Source of the DNA: JAJOKK01 sp965370555
GTDB taxonomy: Bacteria; Bipolaricaulota; Bipolaricaulia; UBA7950; UBA9294
NCBI GenBank assembly: GCA_965370555.1
Contig: CBDUVB010000005.1
Span: 14,840 to 78,839, forward strand
Direction of reading: 5' to 3'
Length of the DNA: 64,000 nt
Shown here: in pieces, positions 38,944 to 47,438 of the stretch
How the letters are laid out: each line of letters starts with the position of its first letter
How positions within the stretch are numbered: position 1 is the stretch's first letter
Made by a program: the position numbers and the translations under genes
The notes under the pieces: generated by a model
Told to the model about the DNA's origin: nothing
The model's database searches: none
The model's input: the letters and a program-made list of their open reading frames with translations, nothing else

Positions 38944-40788
38944 ATGAAGACCTACGATGTGGTGGTAGTTGGCGCCGGCCACGCTGGATGCGAGGCGGCG
39001 TCGGCTACGGCCCGGCTCGGTGTTGCTACGGCACTGGTGACGATCAACCTCTCCGAGATCGGGAAGATGCCGTGCAACCCGGCGATCGGCGGACCGGGAA
39101 AATCGCAGCTCGTGCGCGAAATCGACGCTCTCGGCGGGGAGATGGGCTGCATTACCGACTCCTCCATGTTGAACATCCGCCTTCTCAATACGAGCAAAGG
39201 GAAGGCCATGCAGGTTCGTCGCGCCCAAGCGGACCGAACGCGATACAAGCTCCTGTGGAAGACGCTCCTCGAGAAGGCTGATGGCCTCGACCTGATCGAG
39301 GGGATGGTTGAGGAGATCCACACCGTAGGCGGGCGCGTCACTGGTGTCGAGCTACGCGAGGGATTGGAACTGAAAGCAAAGGCAGTGATCCTCGCCACGG
39401 GGACCTTCCTGAACGGTCGAGTTCTCATCGGGACGCTAGTTTATCCGGCCGGTCGGAGCGGGGAACCACCATCCCTTGGGCTGGCGACGGCACTTCGCAC
39501 CATGGGCCTTACCATGGGCCGGCTGAAGACCGGGACTCCCCCACGGGTCAACCGCCGTTCGATCGACTTTAGTGGCCTTGAGCGGCAGGATACCCATCCC
39601 TCTCCTCTCTCGTTCTCATTCTGGCGTGAGCCGTTCGCCCTTGCAAACGACTACCCGGTCTATGTCACCCACACCAACGAGGAGACCCATCGCATAATCC
39701 GTGACAACCTCTCTCTCACCCCGAACTACAACGGCCTCATCCAAAGTGAGGGGCCGCGTAACTGTCCGTCGCTTGAGGCGAAGATCGTCAAGTTTCCACA
39801 GCGCAACAGTCACAAGGTCTTTCTCGAACCGGAGGGACGGGAGACGGCCGAGACGTACCTGCAGGGGATCTACACCGCTTTCACCCCCGATATTCAAGAA
39901 GAGATCGTCCACTCAATCGTGGGGCTCGAACACGCCCAGATCGAGCGCTACGGGTACGACATCGAGTACGATTACGTCGATCCGACACAGCTTACCCCCG
40001 CGATCGAGATCGATGGCATCGCTGGCCTCTTCCTCGCCGGCCAGGTGAATGGGACTACCGGTTACGAAGAGGCGGCGGGACAAGGGATCCTTGCCGGAAT
40101 CAATGCCGCTCGTTGCGTCAAAGGGGAAGTCCCGCTCGTCCTCTCACGCGGGGAGGCGTTCATCGGGGTGATGATTGATGACCTAGTGACCAAGGGGGTG
40201 ACCGAACCCTACCGCATGCTCCCCTCCCGTGCCGAGTACCGGATCACCCTGCGTGAGGGGAACGCCGATCTGCGCCTCTCGGAGATCGGCCACCAGATCG
40301 GCCTCCTCCCCGACGAGCGTTACGAGAAGGCGCTCACCCGTGCTCAGGCTATCGGGCGACTACTCGATGAGCTGAAAAGCCGTCGCATCGGCCCGCAGGA
40401 CCCATTAAACCATGTTCTCATCTCTCGAGGAACCACCCCGCTGACGGAGAATGGGTCGAGCCTGTACGACCTCCTTCGCCGACCATCGGTCCGCCTATCC
40501 GACCTCCTTCCCCGCGACGGAATCCCGGAGGACGTAAGAAGCGAAGCGGAGATTGAGGCGAAGTATGCCGGGTACCTTGCACAACAAGAACGGGAGATCG
40601 GACGGCTGAAGCGTTTGGAGAAGCTCATCATCCCTGTAGAGTTAGACTACAATCTGCTTTCGAACCTGTCTATCGAGGGGAGAGACCTTCTCACGCAGGC
40701 GCGGCCGAGCACGTTCGGACAGGCATCGCGTATCCCTGGGATCTCCCACGCCGATCTGTCGATGCTCGCCATCACCCTGCGTCGCTGA
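38944..40788 (+). CDS. mnmG: tRNA uridine-5-carboxymethylaminomethyl modification enzyme MnmG
   Basis: 614-residue FAD protein that, with MnmE, modifies U34 of tRNAs. Visible are the FAD Rossmann motif VVVGAGHAGCEAA, IGKMPCNPAIGGPGKSQLV, AVILATGTFLNGR, GRLKTGTPPR, and the late FAD contact GLFLAGQVNGTTGYEEAAGQ. The C-terminal helical MnmE/tRNA-binding domain is complete, ending ISHADLSMLAITLRR. The last 652 bases (40137-40788) are duplicated at 57641-58292. The two copies differ mainly in their final 255 bases, so the 3' part of this gene may be recombinant. Confidence 0.95.
   Translation: MKTYDVVVVGAGHAGCEAASATARLGVATALVTINLSEIGKMPCNPAIGGPGKSQLVREIDALGGEMGCITDSSMLNIRLLNTSKGKAMQVRRAQADRTRYKLLWKTLLEKADGLDLIEGMVEEIHTVGGRVTGVELREGLELKAKAVILATGTFLNGRVLIGTLVYPAGRSGEPPSLGLATALRTMGLTMGRLKTGTPPRVNRRSIDFSGLERQDTHPSPLSFSFWREPFALANDYPVYVTHTNEETHRIIRDNLSLTPNYNGLIQSEGPRNCPSLEAKIVKFPQRNSHKVFLEPEGRETAETYLQGIYTAFTPDIQEEIVHSIVGLEHAQIERYGYDIEYDYVDPTQLTPAIEIDGIAGLFLAGQVNGTTGYEEAAGQGILAGINAARCVKGEVPLVLSRGEAFIGVMIDDLVTKGVTEPYRMLPSRAEYRITLREGNADLRLSEIGHQIGLLPDERYEKALTRAQAIGRLLDELKSRRIGPQDPLNHVLISRGTTPLTENGSSLYDLLRRPSVRLSDLLPRDGIPEDVRSEAEIEAKYAGYLAQQEREIGRLKRLEKLIIPVELDYNLLSNLSIEGRDLLTQARPSTFGQASRIPGISHADLSMLAITLRR
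40137..40788 (+). repeat. mnmG 3'-end direct repeat, left copy
   Basis: 652 bases matching 57641-58292 in the same orientation, about 25 mismatches by hand count. Only one mismatch falls in the first ~390 bases; about 24 fall in the last ~260. The pair bounds a 16.9-kb island of catabolic genes. Confidence 0.9.
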
Positions 40789-40981
40789 GCTTGCTTGTGT
40801 AATCCGGCTCTAAGAAATCCAGGAGGCCATGAGAAATACAGCAGATGGTGGGAACTAAACAGTGAAGGGTCAACTTCCAAGCGTTGCCAACACCGTAGCC
40901 TCACCTCCTGTTTCGAGTACTTTTCTTAGGTGAGGTAACGATCCCGTTTCATGTACTTTTTTGGCGAGGCAATTCGATGGC

Positions 40982-41010
40982 TTGACAAAGTGTGAGTGCC
41001 GTGCTATAGT
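40982..41010 (+). promoter_or_regulatory. Promoter of the amino-acid transport operon
   Basis: TTGACA (40982-40987), 17 bases, TATAGT (41005-41010), about 220 bases before the binding-protein gene. A palindromic operator candidate lies 15 bases downstream. The remaining leader (41041-41220) shows no supportable gene. Confidence 0.75.
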
Positions 41011-41024
41011 TTGTTTATTGTTGC

Positions 41025-41039
41025 TGTTAACAGTTAACA
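41025..41039 (+). promoter_or_regulatory. Candidate GntR operator 1
   Basis: TGTTAACAGTTAACA, a perfect 15-bp palindrome just after the -10 box. It matches 52883-52897 in front of the island's GntR gene (consensus TGTTRACAGTTRACA), implying control of the transporter by that regulator. Confidence 0.65.
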
Positions 41040-41232
41040 TAAAGCGGCCATACGTGAAGGAAACGTGCATGGGCAAGCGTGCGAAACATTCGAAACGAGG
41101 TTGCAGGCCCCTCCGTTTGGCAGTCGTTGACCTCTTCACTTCTCAGATCTGTACAAGGAGGTGATATCCAGCAAAAAAACAGCAATAAAAGTATAGCCGG
41201 TTAACAATGAAGTTCTTAAAGGAGGTTGTAAG

Positions 41233-42135
41233 ATGAACGTGAAAATGGTGCGGCGAATGGTTGTAGGTGCAGTCTGTCTGTTCCTGGTTGTGATGATTGG
41301 AAGCTTCGCGCTGGCTGTGGAATACGATATATTGGTTGGTGAAGACCTGCCAACTTTTCTTGCAGCCACGTCGTGGGGGGCTCCTCCCTTTGTATGGGTC
41401 GATGGACAAGGTCGATACGTCGGATTTGACGCCGACATTCTACGTTCCATGGCAATCATCGAGGGATTTAACCTTGAAAAGCCTTTAGACATGGACTTCG
41501 CAGGGCTGGTTCCTGCGCTAATCGCCAAAAAATACGACATCTTCTTCGGTTTCATCACCATCACCGAAGCACGCGCCGAGGTCATTGATTACACCGATCC
41601 GTATTGGGAGTCCACCTATCTGGTCCTTGTGCGGTCCGAATCAGATCTCAACGTGGTCACCGCTATGTGTTGCGGAAGCAAAGTGGGCGTTCAAGCGGGT
41701 ACTACGCAACACATGATCGTCCAAGACCTCGAGGAGAAGGCCACCGGCGTCATGCCGGCAGTCTATGACCGATTCATTCTGTCTGTCATGGACCTGCTCG
41801 AAGGCAGAATCGATTCCCTCGTACTGGATACGCCCTTTGGTGAGCAGTACCTGAAGACGTATCCCGACCAACTAAAGAAAGTCGGCATGCTCTACACTGG
41901 TGAGCTGACCGGGATGGCCGTCCAACAAGGTGATCCTAACGGGATCCTACCTCTGTTGAACGACGGGTTCAAGAAGCTGCAATCGATGGGCATCTGGCAA
42001 CCGTTGGTCAATGCCTACATGACAGGCGACCTATCTCGGATCACCGATGCCGTCACCGAAGCCGGCCCTCTCCTGTTCGAAGACAAAGATCCACTCGCCT
42101 ATGCACTAAAACTAGAAGAGTTGATGACACAATAG
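41233..42135 (+). CDS. Amino-acid ABC transporter, periplasmic binding protein
   Basis: 300-residue family 3 solute-binding protein for polar amino acids. Signal peptide: residues 1-31 (AVCLFLVVMIGSFALAV, no lipobox cysteine). The mature protein shows the family core GRYVGFDADILRSMA, LIAKKYDIFFGFITITEARA and VIDYTDPYWES. The expected Arg ligand region ITITEARAE is present. Ribosome binding site AAAGGAGGT 6 bases before ATG. It heads a binding protein-permease-ATPase-permease operon. The substrate is not readable from sequence; the context suggests an unusual amino acid. Confidence 0.9.
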   Translation: MNVKMVRRMVVGAVCLFLVVMIGSFALAVEYDILVGEDLPTFLAATSWGAPPFVWVDGQGRYVGFDADILRSMAIIEGFNLEKPLDMDFAGLVPALIAKKYDIFFGFITITEARAEVIDYTDPYWESTYLVLVRSESDLNVVTAMCCGSKVGVQAGTTQHMIVQDLEEKATGVMPAVYDRFILSVMDLLEGRIDSLVLDTPFGEQYLKTYPDQLKKVGMLYTGELTGMAVQQGDPNGILPLLNDGFKKLQSMGIWQPLVNAYMTGDLSRITDAVTEAGPLLFEDKDPLAYALKLEELMTQ

Positions 42136-42154
42136 AAGAAGGAGAGGACGCTCG

Positions 42155-42187
42155 AAAGGGGGTGTGTGTGTCTTTCACACCCCCTTT
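42155..42187 (+). other. Intercistronic hairpin after the binding-protein gene
   Basis: AAAGGGGGTGTG (42155-42166), nine-base loop, CACACCCCCTTT (42176-42187): a perfect 12-bp stem between the binding-protein and permease genes. Such stems commonly protect the upstream mRNA or cause partial termination, giving excess binding protein. Confidence 0.8.
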
Positions 42188-42208
42188 AAGTTGGAGACTA
42201 TTACCAAT

Positions 42209-42868
42209 ATGAATCAACTAAGTGTTCTTATAAACGGGATGCCGCTTCTGTTAAGAGGGCTTGCTGTAACCTTGAAACTTGGCGTTGGTTTCATTGCGTT
42301 GGGCCTAGTACTGGGACTTCTTCTGGCATTGGGTCAGATCTACGGAAATCGGCTTGTGCGAGGTCTTTGTTCTGGGTTCGTACAGATCTTCCGAGGAATC
42401 CCGGCCATGGTTCTCCTGTTCATTTTCTATTTTGGATTGGCTCATCTCAACATAAACCTGTCGGCTTTTGTTGCTTCCATGATTGCTATGGGATTCCGCT
42501 CGGCTGCATACCAGTGCGAAGTGTTCCGCGGAGCCATGCAGTCAATTCAAAGTGGACAGGTCGTGGCGGTGCAAGCCTTGGGCATGAATCTCTTGCAAAG
42601 GATTCGGTACGTCGTTCTACCACAATCATTGCGGTATTGTCTCGCCCCTTGGTCAAATGAGTTTGCTGCGGAGATCAAAGACGCCTCGTTGTGTTATGCA
42701 ATTGGCGTTACGGAGATAATGAGACAGGGTAGATACATCATAACAGCGACATTCGGAAATGCGATGCTTATCTATGTAACAGTAGCACTTATTTTTCTCG
42801 GTGTTACTTCTATTGGACTCTGGCTTCTAAGGCGATGGGAGCTTAAATTGCAGGTTCCGGGTTTCTAG
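42209..42868 (+). CDS. Amino-acid ABC transporter permease
   Basis: 219-residue HisMQ/GlnP-type permease with about five membrane helices. The N-terminal GMPLLLRGLAVTLKLGVGF is the typical first-helix pattern. The EAA loop that docks the ATPase reads VAVQALGMNLLQRIRYVVLP. I take ATG 42209 (MNQLSVLINGMP); the longer frame would begin inside the intercistronic hairpin. One of two permeases in this operon, so the channel is probably heterodimeric. Confidence 0.9.
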   Translation: MNQLSVLINGMPLLLRGLAVTLKLGVGFIALGLVLGLLLALGQIYGNRLVRGLCSGFVQIFRGIPAMVLLFIFYFGLAHLNINLSAFVASMIAMGFRSAAYQCEVFRGAMQSIQSGQVVAVQALGMNLLQRIRYVVLPQSLRYCLAPWSNEFAAEIKDASLCYAIGVTEIMRQGRYIITATFGNAMLIYVTVALIFLGVTSIGLWLLRRWELKLQVPGF

Positions 42869-42900
42869 GCCGAGCAACACTAGAAGGAGGAGAATCGAAC

Positions 42901-43665
42901 GTGAAACTGCTGAGAGTTGAGGGTATTCGAAAGTCCTTCGGATCTTTGCAAGTCTTGGACGGAGTATCCTGTGAGCTAGAGAAAGGGGAAACAAAGGTCA
43001 TCATAGGCCCCTCAGGAACGGGAAAGAGCACGCTTCTTCGATGTATTAATCTGCTTACCAAGCCAGATTCTGGAAGGGTATGGCTAGATGGCGTTGAGGT
43101 GACTGATCCAAAGACGAACATCAACCATCTTCGCTCCTCAATCGGGATGGTGTTTCAGAACTTCAATCTAGTCACTCATCTAAAGGTCCTAGACAACGTT
43201 CGTATTGGTCCAATGAGAGTAAAGAGAATTGACAAGAAGCGTGCGACAGATCTCGCGCTGGAGAAGCTCACAAGGGTTGGATTGTCCGACAAGGTTGGCA
43301 GTTATCCTGCTGAGCTCTCCGGTGGCCAACAACAACGCGTTTCAATTGCGCGGGCACTGGCAATGGAGCCCAAACTGATCCTGTTTGACGAACCCACATC
43401 TGCCCTAGACCCGGAGTTGATTGGGGAAGTGCTCGCTGTGATGGAAGATCTTGCACAAAGTGGTATGTCACTCGTTGTGGTCACACATGAAATAGGGTTC
43501 GCCCACTCCGTTGCTGACGAAGTTATCTTTCTTGAGAACGGAAAAATCCTTGAACAAAGCCCGCCTGAAAAGATGTTCACAGAACCAAAGCATCAACGTA
43601 CACAAGAATTCCTCCAAAAGATTACCCATCTTTACGGACATGCGAGTAGAGTGGAGGAGGCCTGA
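42901..43665 (+). CDS. Amino-acid ABC transporter ATP-binding protein
   Basis: 254-residue ATPase of the GlnQ/HisP class. Walker A IIGPSGTGKSTLLRC near residues 34-48, Q-loop MVFQNFNLVTHLKV, signature LSGGQQQRVSIARALA, Walker B LILFDEPTSALDPE, and the switch His in VVVTHEIGFA are intact. GTG start at 42901 preceded by GAAGGAGGAG. Its stop overlaps the next permease start (TGATG). Confidence 0.95.
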   Translation: MKLLRVEGIRKSFGSLQVLDGVSCELEKGETKVIIGPSGTGKSTLLRCINLLTKPDSGRVWLDGVEVTDPKTNINHLRSSIGMVFQNFNLVTHLKVLDNVRIGPMRVKRIDKKRATDLALEKLTRVGLSDKVGSYPAELSGGQQQRVSIARALAMEPKLILFDEPTSALDPELIGEVLAVMEDLAQSGMSLVVVTHEIGFAHSVADEVIFLENGKILEQSPPEKMFTEPKHQRTQEFLQKITHLYGHASRVEEA

Positions 43666-44333
43666 TGAACTTAGTGTTTGATTGGAGTTGGTTAGGGCCA
43701 TTGGGAAAAGGATTCTTGGTTACGTTTGAATTGACGCTTATCGCGGTTTCAGCTGGCTTTGTGTTTGGCCTGCTGCTAGCCGTGGGACGTGTCTATGGCA
43801 ACCGACCAATTCGGCTGCTGTCAACGACCTATTTAACGTTCTTTCGCGGGACGCCGATGCTAGTTCAAATCTTCATCATCTATTTCGGTCTACCGTCCGT
43901 TGGCATTATGCTGTCCAGCTTTGCATCGGCAATTCTTGCCTTGACCCTAAACAGTGCTGCATATCAAGCGGAGTACTTTCGTGGTTCAATCCTCGCAGTC
44001 AGCAAAGATGAGATCGTAGCGGTACGCACTCTGGGGATGACGCCGTTGCAAGCAATCCGTCATGTTGTCATCCCTCAAACCCTGCGAATGGTCATCCCGT
44101 CATGGTGCAATCAGCTAGTCAGTCTGCTTAAGTTTAGCTCTCTCGTCTATATGATTCGAGTGCCAGAGTTGATGTACGAAGGCCGACTCTTGGCTATGTT
44201 TACATATCGGACCTTTGAGATTTTTCTGATAGTTGGCGCGATGTATCTAGCAACGGTACTTGTCCTTTCCCGGATTCTTGGGGTTTTGGAGAGAAAGGTC
44301 AGAATTCCTGGGCTGGGTGCCAAGGGGGCGTAA
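43665..44333 (+). CDS. Amino-acid ABC transporter permease (second)
   Basis: 222-residue HisMQ-type permease, paralogous to the one at 42209. The N-terminal helix reads GKGFLVTFELTLIAVSAGFV, and the EAA loop is VAVRTLGMTPLQAIRHVVIP. Its ATG overlaps the ATPase stop, giving tight coupling. Together with the other permease and two ATPase copies it would form the membrane complex. Confidence 0.92.
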   Translation: MNLVFDWSWLGPLGKGFLVTFELTLIAVSAGFVFGLLLAVGRVYGNRPIRLLSTTYLTFFRGTPMLVQIFIIYFGLPSVGIMLSSFASAILALTLNSAAYQAEYFRGSILAVSKDEIVAVRTLGMTPLQAIRHVVIPQTLRMVIPSWCNQLVSLLKFSSLVYMIRVPELMYEGRLLAMFTYRTFEIFLIVGAMYLATVLVLSRILGVLERKVRIPGLGAKGA

Positions 44334-44614
44334 CAACCGTGCTATTTCAGGATTCTGCTTTTCGAATCGATGCTGTTAGCTTATGGGGCCAGTGATACTC
44401 CGGTCTAAATGTTTTCCTCAATGGCAGCTTCCTGAAAAGGCTTTCGATCTGTGAACGCATACTTGCACGTGCAAAGGAGGAACGACTAAAACGCAAGCAA
44501 AACAAATCAGAAACTGGAGCTACCGTCACCAATCATCAGGCATTGAGCTCCGGGTGCAAGCTATCTGAGCAGACTGGCCTGAACGATGATTTCTCACTGG
44601 AAGGTACAGAGAAG

Positions 44615-45562
44615 ATGAAAAAGGATGGATTGGTTTTTGTAAAGGGGTGTATGGGCGGCAATGAAATTATTTTGTTGGATGGCACACAAGTGCCAGAAGG
44701 CAAGGAGATCGACTGGGCACTAGCCGTGCTCAACCCGCCTCACATCCGAGGCCACCAGGTTGGCTTGCTCTATGAAGGCCGGGAACCTGACCATGTCAAA
44801 GTTAAGACTGTGAGTGTTTCAAAAAAGAATTTCATAAGCAGTTGTGGAGGGTTAACCCAAGTTCTTGGCAAGACAATCTTTGAAGAAAACCTAGGCGAGT
44901 ACCTCGGTCTTCAAATTCACTTCCCAGTTGCAGAGCTTATTCTCGAAACTGACGCTGGTCCTGTCCTGGTAGCTGCTGTGGAAGTCGATGAGGGCGTCAA
45001 GACTATCACAACGAACATGACGTCTTTTGTCAACGAATGCTACGAACTTGGTACTTGGCCAATGGAAGTTGCAGGCGTCAGAGTCACTAAAGTTGGCAAG
45101 GTCTTAGTGGTTGCCGCAGAGGAGATAAGAAGGCGATTTCCCCATGTTGATCTTGAGCGAATAGACGAGCCCGTCCTTGAAGTACTTTGGCAAATACACC
45201 AAGAGTTTCTGCGAAAAGCATATCCGGGTTGGAGAAGCGGGGATTTTGCTATATATGACCTGTCCCCAACCCAAGACGCTGATGGACGTGTCATTTTTCC
45301 ACATCATATTCCTGAGGGACATATCGAGCCCGCCTGTGGAACAGGTACCGTTGCGATTGGTATTGCCATTGCGGAACGGGGAAATGTACTGCCACACAAC
45401 GGGACCGCTGAACTTACATTTGCATCCGGCGGTAGCAGTTCAGAAATAGGCGGTCCAGATCTTACCAAGCTGTGGCTCACAATTGAAGACAGCAAGGTGA
45501 TCGACGCGTCCTTTAGCCATAGCCCCGTAGAGATACTCGCAACAGGAAAGATATGGCTTTGA
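44615..45562 (+). CDS. DapF/proline-racemase-fold epimerase
   Basis: 315 residues from ATG 44615. The fold family uses two cysteines, one from each half, as acid and base to invert an alpha-carbon. Here Cys77 in SSCGGLTQVLGK and Cys241 in ACGTGTVAIGIAIAERG sit in the expected loops. The second motif is nearly that of diaminopimelate epimerase (A-C-G-T-G), while overall length and the closing strands resemble proline racemase/PrpF-type proteins. It follows an amino-acid transporter, so racemisation of the imported amino acid is likely. The frame is open upstream to 44394, but without homology; 44334-44614 otherwise shows nothing. Confidence 0.75.
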   Translation: MKKDGLVFVKGCMGGNEIILLDGTQVPEGKEIDWALAVLNPPHIRGHQVGLLYEGREPDHVKVKTVSVSKKNFISSCGGLTQVLGKTIFEENLGEYLGLQIHFPVAELILETDAGPVLVAAVEVDEGVKTITTNMTSFVNECYELGTWPMEVAGVRVTKVGKVLVVAAEEIRRRFPHVDLERIDEPVLEVLWQIHQEFLRKAYPGWRSGDFAIYDLSPTQDADGRVIFPHHIPEGHIEPACGTGTVAIGIAIAERGNVLPHNGTAELTFASGGSSSEIGGPDLTKLWLTIEDSKVIDASFSHSPVEILATGKIWL

Positions 45563-46061
45563 TCTACGTTGCTTGTTGCATTGTCTTATGAACAGACAGA
45601 CTGTACTAAGCAGCTACGGGATCCAAACGTCTTTCTCAAGGAAAAACGGCTTCCGTCAACGTGTGCTACACAAAAAGTGAAACATGAACTTGGTGATTGG
45701 AAGCTGGCTCAGTTGGCATCCTCTAGAATGCATGTATGGTGTTTACAGGTGCGCGCTCGTGATAGCAGGGGCAAATGGTGAAAAGGGGGTTGCGCATTAT
45801 GTAGTTTACTCGAATGTCAATAGAGAAAGGATCGCCGGAGGAATATAGGCATGATACAATAAAGAATAACCCCCGGGGTGCTGCCTCGGCCACTTGTGCT
45901 ACAGTCATCATAGAGGAAAACTGGGGTTGCGAGTTCAAATCGCCGCTCAATACGAGGGTTTGTGCCTCCTCCGTATTTTTCTAACAATAGGCTATTCCCC
46001 TTCGGGAAATGGCACTATCTGAGGGCTTGAATCTATTCTATAGGATTAAGAGGAGGTCAAG
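45563..46061. other. Gene-free stretch with a terminator and a tRNA-like scrap
   Basis: No gene is supportable. A terminator is at 45950-45982. Just before it, GCGAGTTCAAATCGCC (about 45928-45944) resembles a tRNA T-arm, but no acceptor, D or anticodon arm can be built, so it is at most a fragment. The last bases (AAGAGGAGGTCAAG) are the ribosome binding site of the next gene. Confidence 0.5.
45950..45982 (+). terminator. Probable intrinsic terminator
   Basis: ATACGAGG pairs with CCT...CGTAT (four-base bulge) around a seven-base loop, followed by ATTTTTCT. It would end the transporter-epimerase transcript. Confidence 0.5.
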
Positions 46062-47357
46062 ATGAAGATCCAACAACTCTCTCATTACCTAAGAAAGCAA
46101 TTTCCTGCGCTGGAGAACCAGACAGATACGGGATACCCGATAGCATACTTAGACGGGCCCGGCGGCTACCAGGTGCCACTCCGAGCCATAAAGGCAATGG
46201 AAGATTATCTTGTCAAAATAAATGCAAATGCTGAAGGAGCTTACTTAACGAGCATCAAAACCGACGAGATGCTTGAAGCAGCCCGTCATGCATTTGCAGA
46301 CTTCTTTGGCTGCGACTGGGAAGAGGTTGCTTTTGGTGCAAATATGACCACATTCAACTTCATCCTCGCACAAGCACTCGTGCGGGAAATGAAAGTTGGT
46401 GATCGAGTCATCATCACCGAGATTGATCACGAAGGGAATCGTGCTCCTTGGCTTGAGCTTCAAGAGAGAGGTATCGTCATTGAGGATGTCTCTGTTGATA
46501 CAGATAGCTGTACACTCGATATGGATGACTATAAGCGAAAACTAACACCTGCCACAAAAGTAGTCGCCGTCAACTATGCGTCGAACGCCGTTGGCACCAT
46601 CAATGATGTAGAACAGATCGTGGCAATGGCAAGAGATGTTGGGGCTTATACCGTTGTAGATGCCGTACATTACGCAGCTCACGGTCCCATCGACGTGCGG
46701 AAGATCGACTGCGACTTTCTCCTTTGTTCTGTCTACAAATTCTTCGGACCACACGTGGGAGTGATGTATGCAAAGAAGGATGTTCTGAGTAGGCTGAGAA
46801 CCCTACGAGTCAGGCCAGCGCGACCCTATCCACCCTACAGAATTGAGACTGGCACACTAAACCATGAGGGTATTGCGGGGGCAGCGGAAGCAGTAGATTT
46901 TGTCGCTGATGTGGGACGCACCTTTGCCGAAAGTGTACACCAGGGCCTTGAAGGATTAGAAGGGCGACGACGTGATGTGGTAGCTGGACTGCTTGTGTTT
47001 CATCGCTACGAAGGGGAGCTTACGAACTTCCTGTTGGAAGAACTGTCGAAGTTACCAGAAGTCACGATCTATGGCCCTCCTCCTGGATACCCGCGGACAT
47101 CAACGGTTTCCTTCACGTACCAAGGTTACAACTCTCGCGTCGTGACACAATACCTCGACACCAAGGGCATTCTTGTCTGGGACGGTGATTTCTTTGCGAC
47201 CACGTTAGTGGAAAGATTGGGAGTGATGGATCAGGGAGGGCTTATTCGAATAGGCATCGCCCCTTACAACACGAAGGAAGAATTAATACGCGTTTTAGAA
47301 GCATTGGCAGACAGGGATTCTTTGAGGGCATTCGCGGCAAAGAACGGCCGAAAGTAG
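46062..47357 (+). CDS. Class V aminotransferase, cysteine-desulfurase-like
   Basis: 431-residue PLP enzyme of the NifS/SufS-like superfamily, closest in feel to the VC1184-type cysteine-desulfurase-like subfamily. Seen: IAYLDGPGGYQVP at the start, VAFGANMTTFNFILA, the PLP-stacking His region ITEIDHEGNRAPW, VDAVHYAAHGPIDV with the cofactor Asp/His, and CSVYKFFGPHVGVMY with the Schiff-base lysine. An active-site cysteine loop typical of true desulfurases is not evident, so transamination or elimination on an amino acid is as likely. Ribosome binding site AGAGGAGGTCAAG. It starts a new block after a terminator. Confidence 0.85.
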   Translation: MKIQQLSHYLRKQFPALENQTDTGYPIAYLDGPGGYQVPLRAIKAMEDYLVKINANAEGAYLTSIKTDEMLEAARHAFADFFGCDWEEVAFGANMTTFNFILAQALVREMKVGDRVIITEIDHEGNRAPWLELQERGIVIEDVSVDTDSCTLDMDDYKRKLTPATKVVAVNYASNAVGTINDVEQIVAMARDVGAYTVVDAVHYAAHGPIDVRKIDCDFLLCSVYKFFGPHVGVMYAKKDVLSRLRTLRVRPARPYPPYRIETGTLNHEGIAGAAEAVDFVADVGRTFAESVHQGLEGLEGRRRDVVAGLLVFHRYEGELTNFLLEELSKLPEVTIYGPPPGYPRTSTVSFTYQGYNSRVVTQYLDTKGILVWDGDFFATTLVERLGVMDQGGLIRIGIAPYNTKEELIRVLEALADRDSLRAFAAKNGRK

Positions 47358-47438
47358 AGACCAACAAATCAGTTCGGAAGACGATGTTTTAGATATGTGC
47401 ACGAAGGTCCATGCAGTTGTGGTATAAGGAGGGTAACA

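Noticed and set aside
45924..45950. tRNA gene suggested by GAGTTCAAATCGCC
   Set aside because: Only a T-arm-like piece is visible. No acceptor, D or anticodon stem can be paired upstream, and no CCA end.
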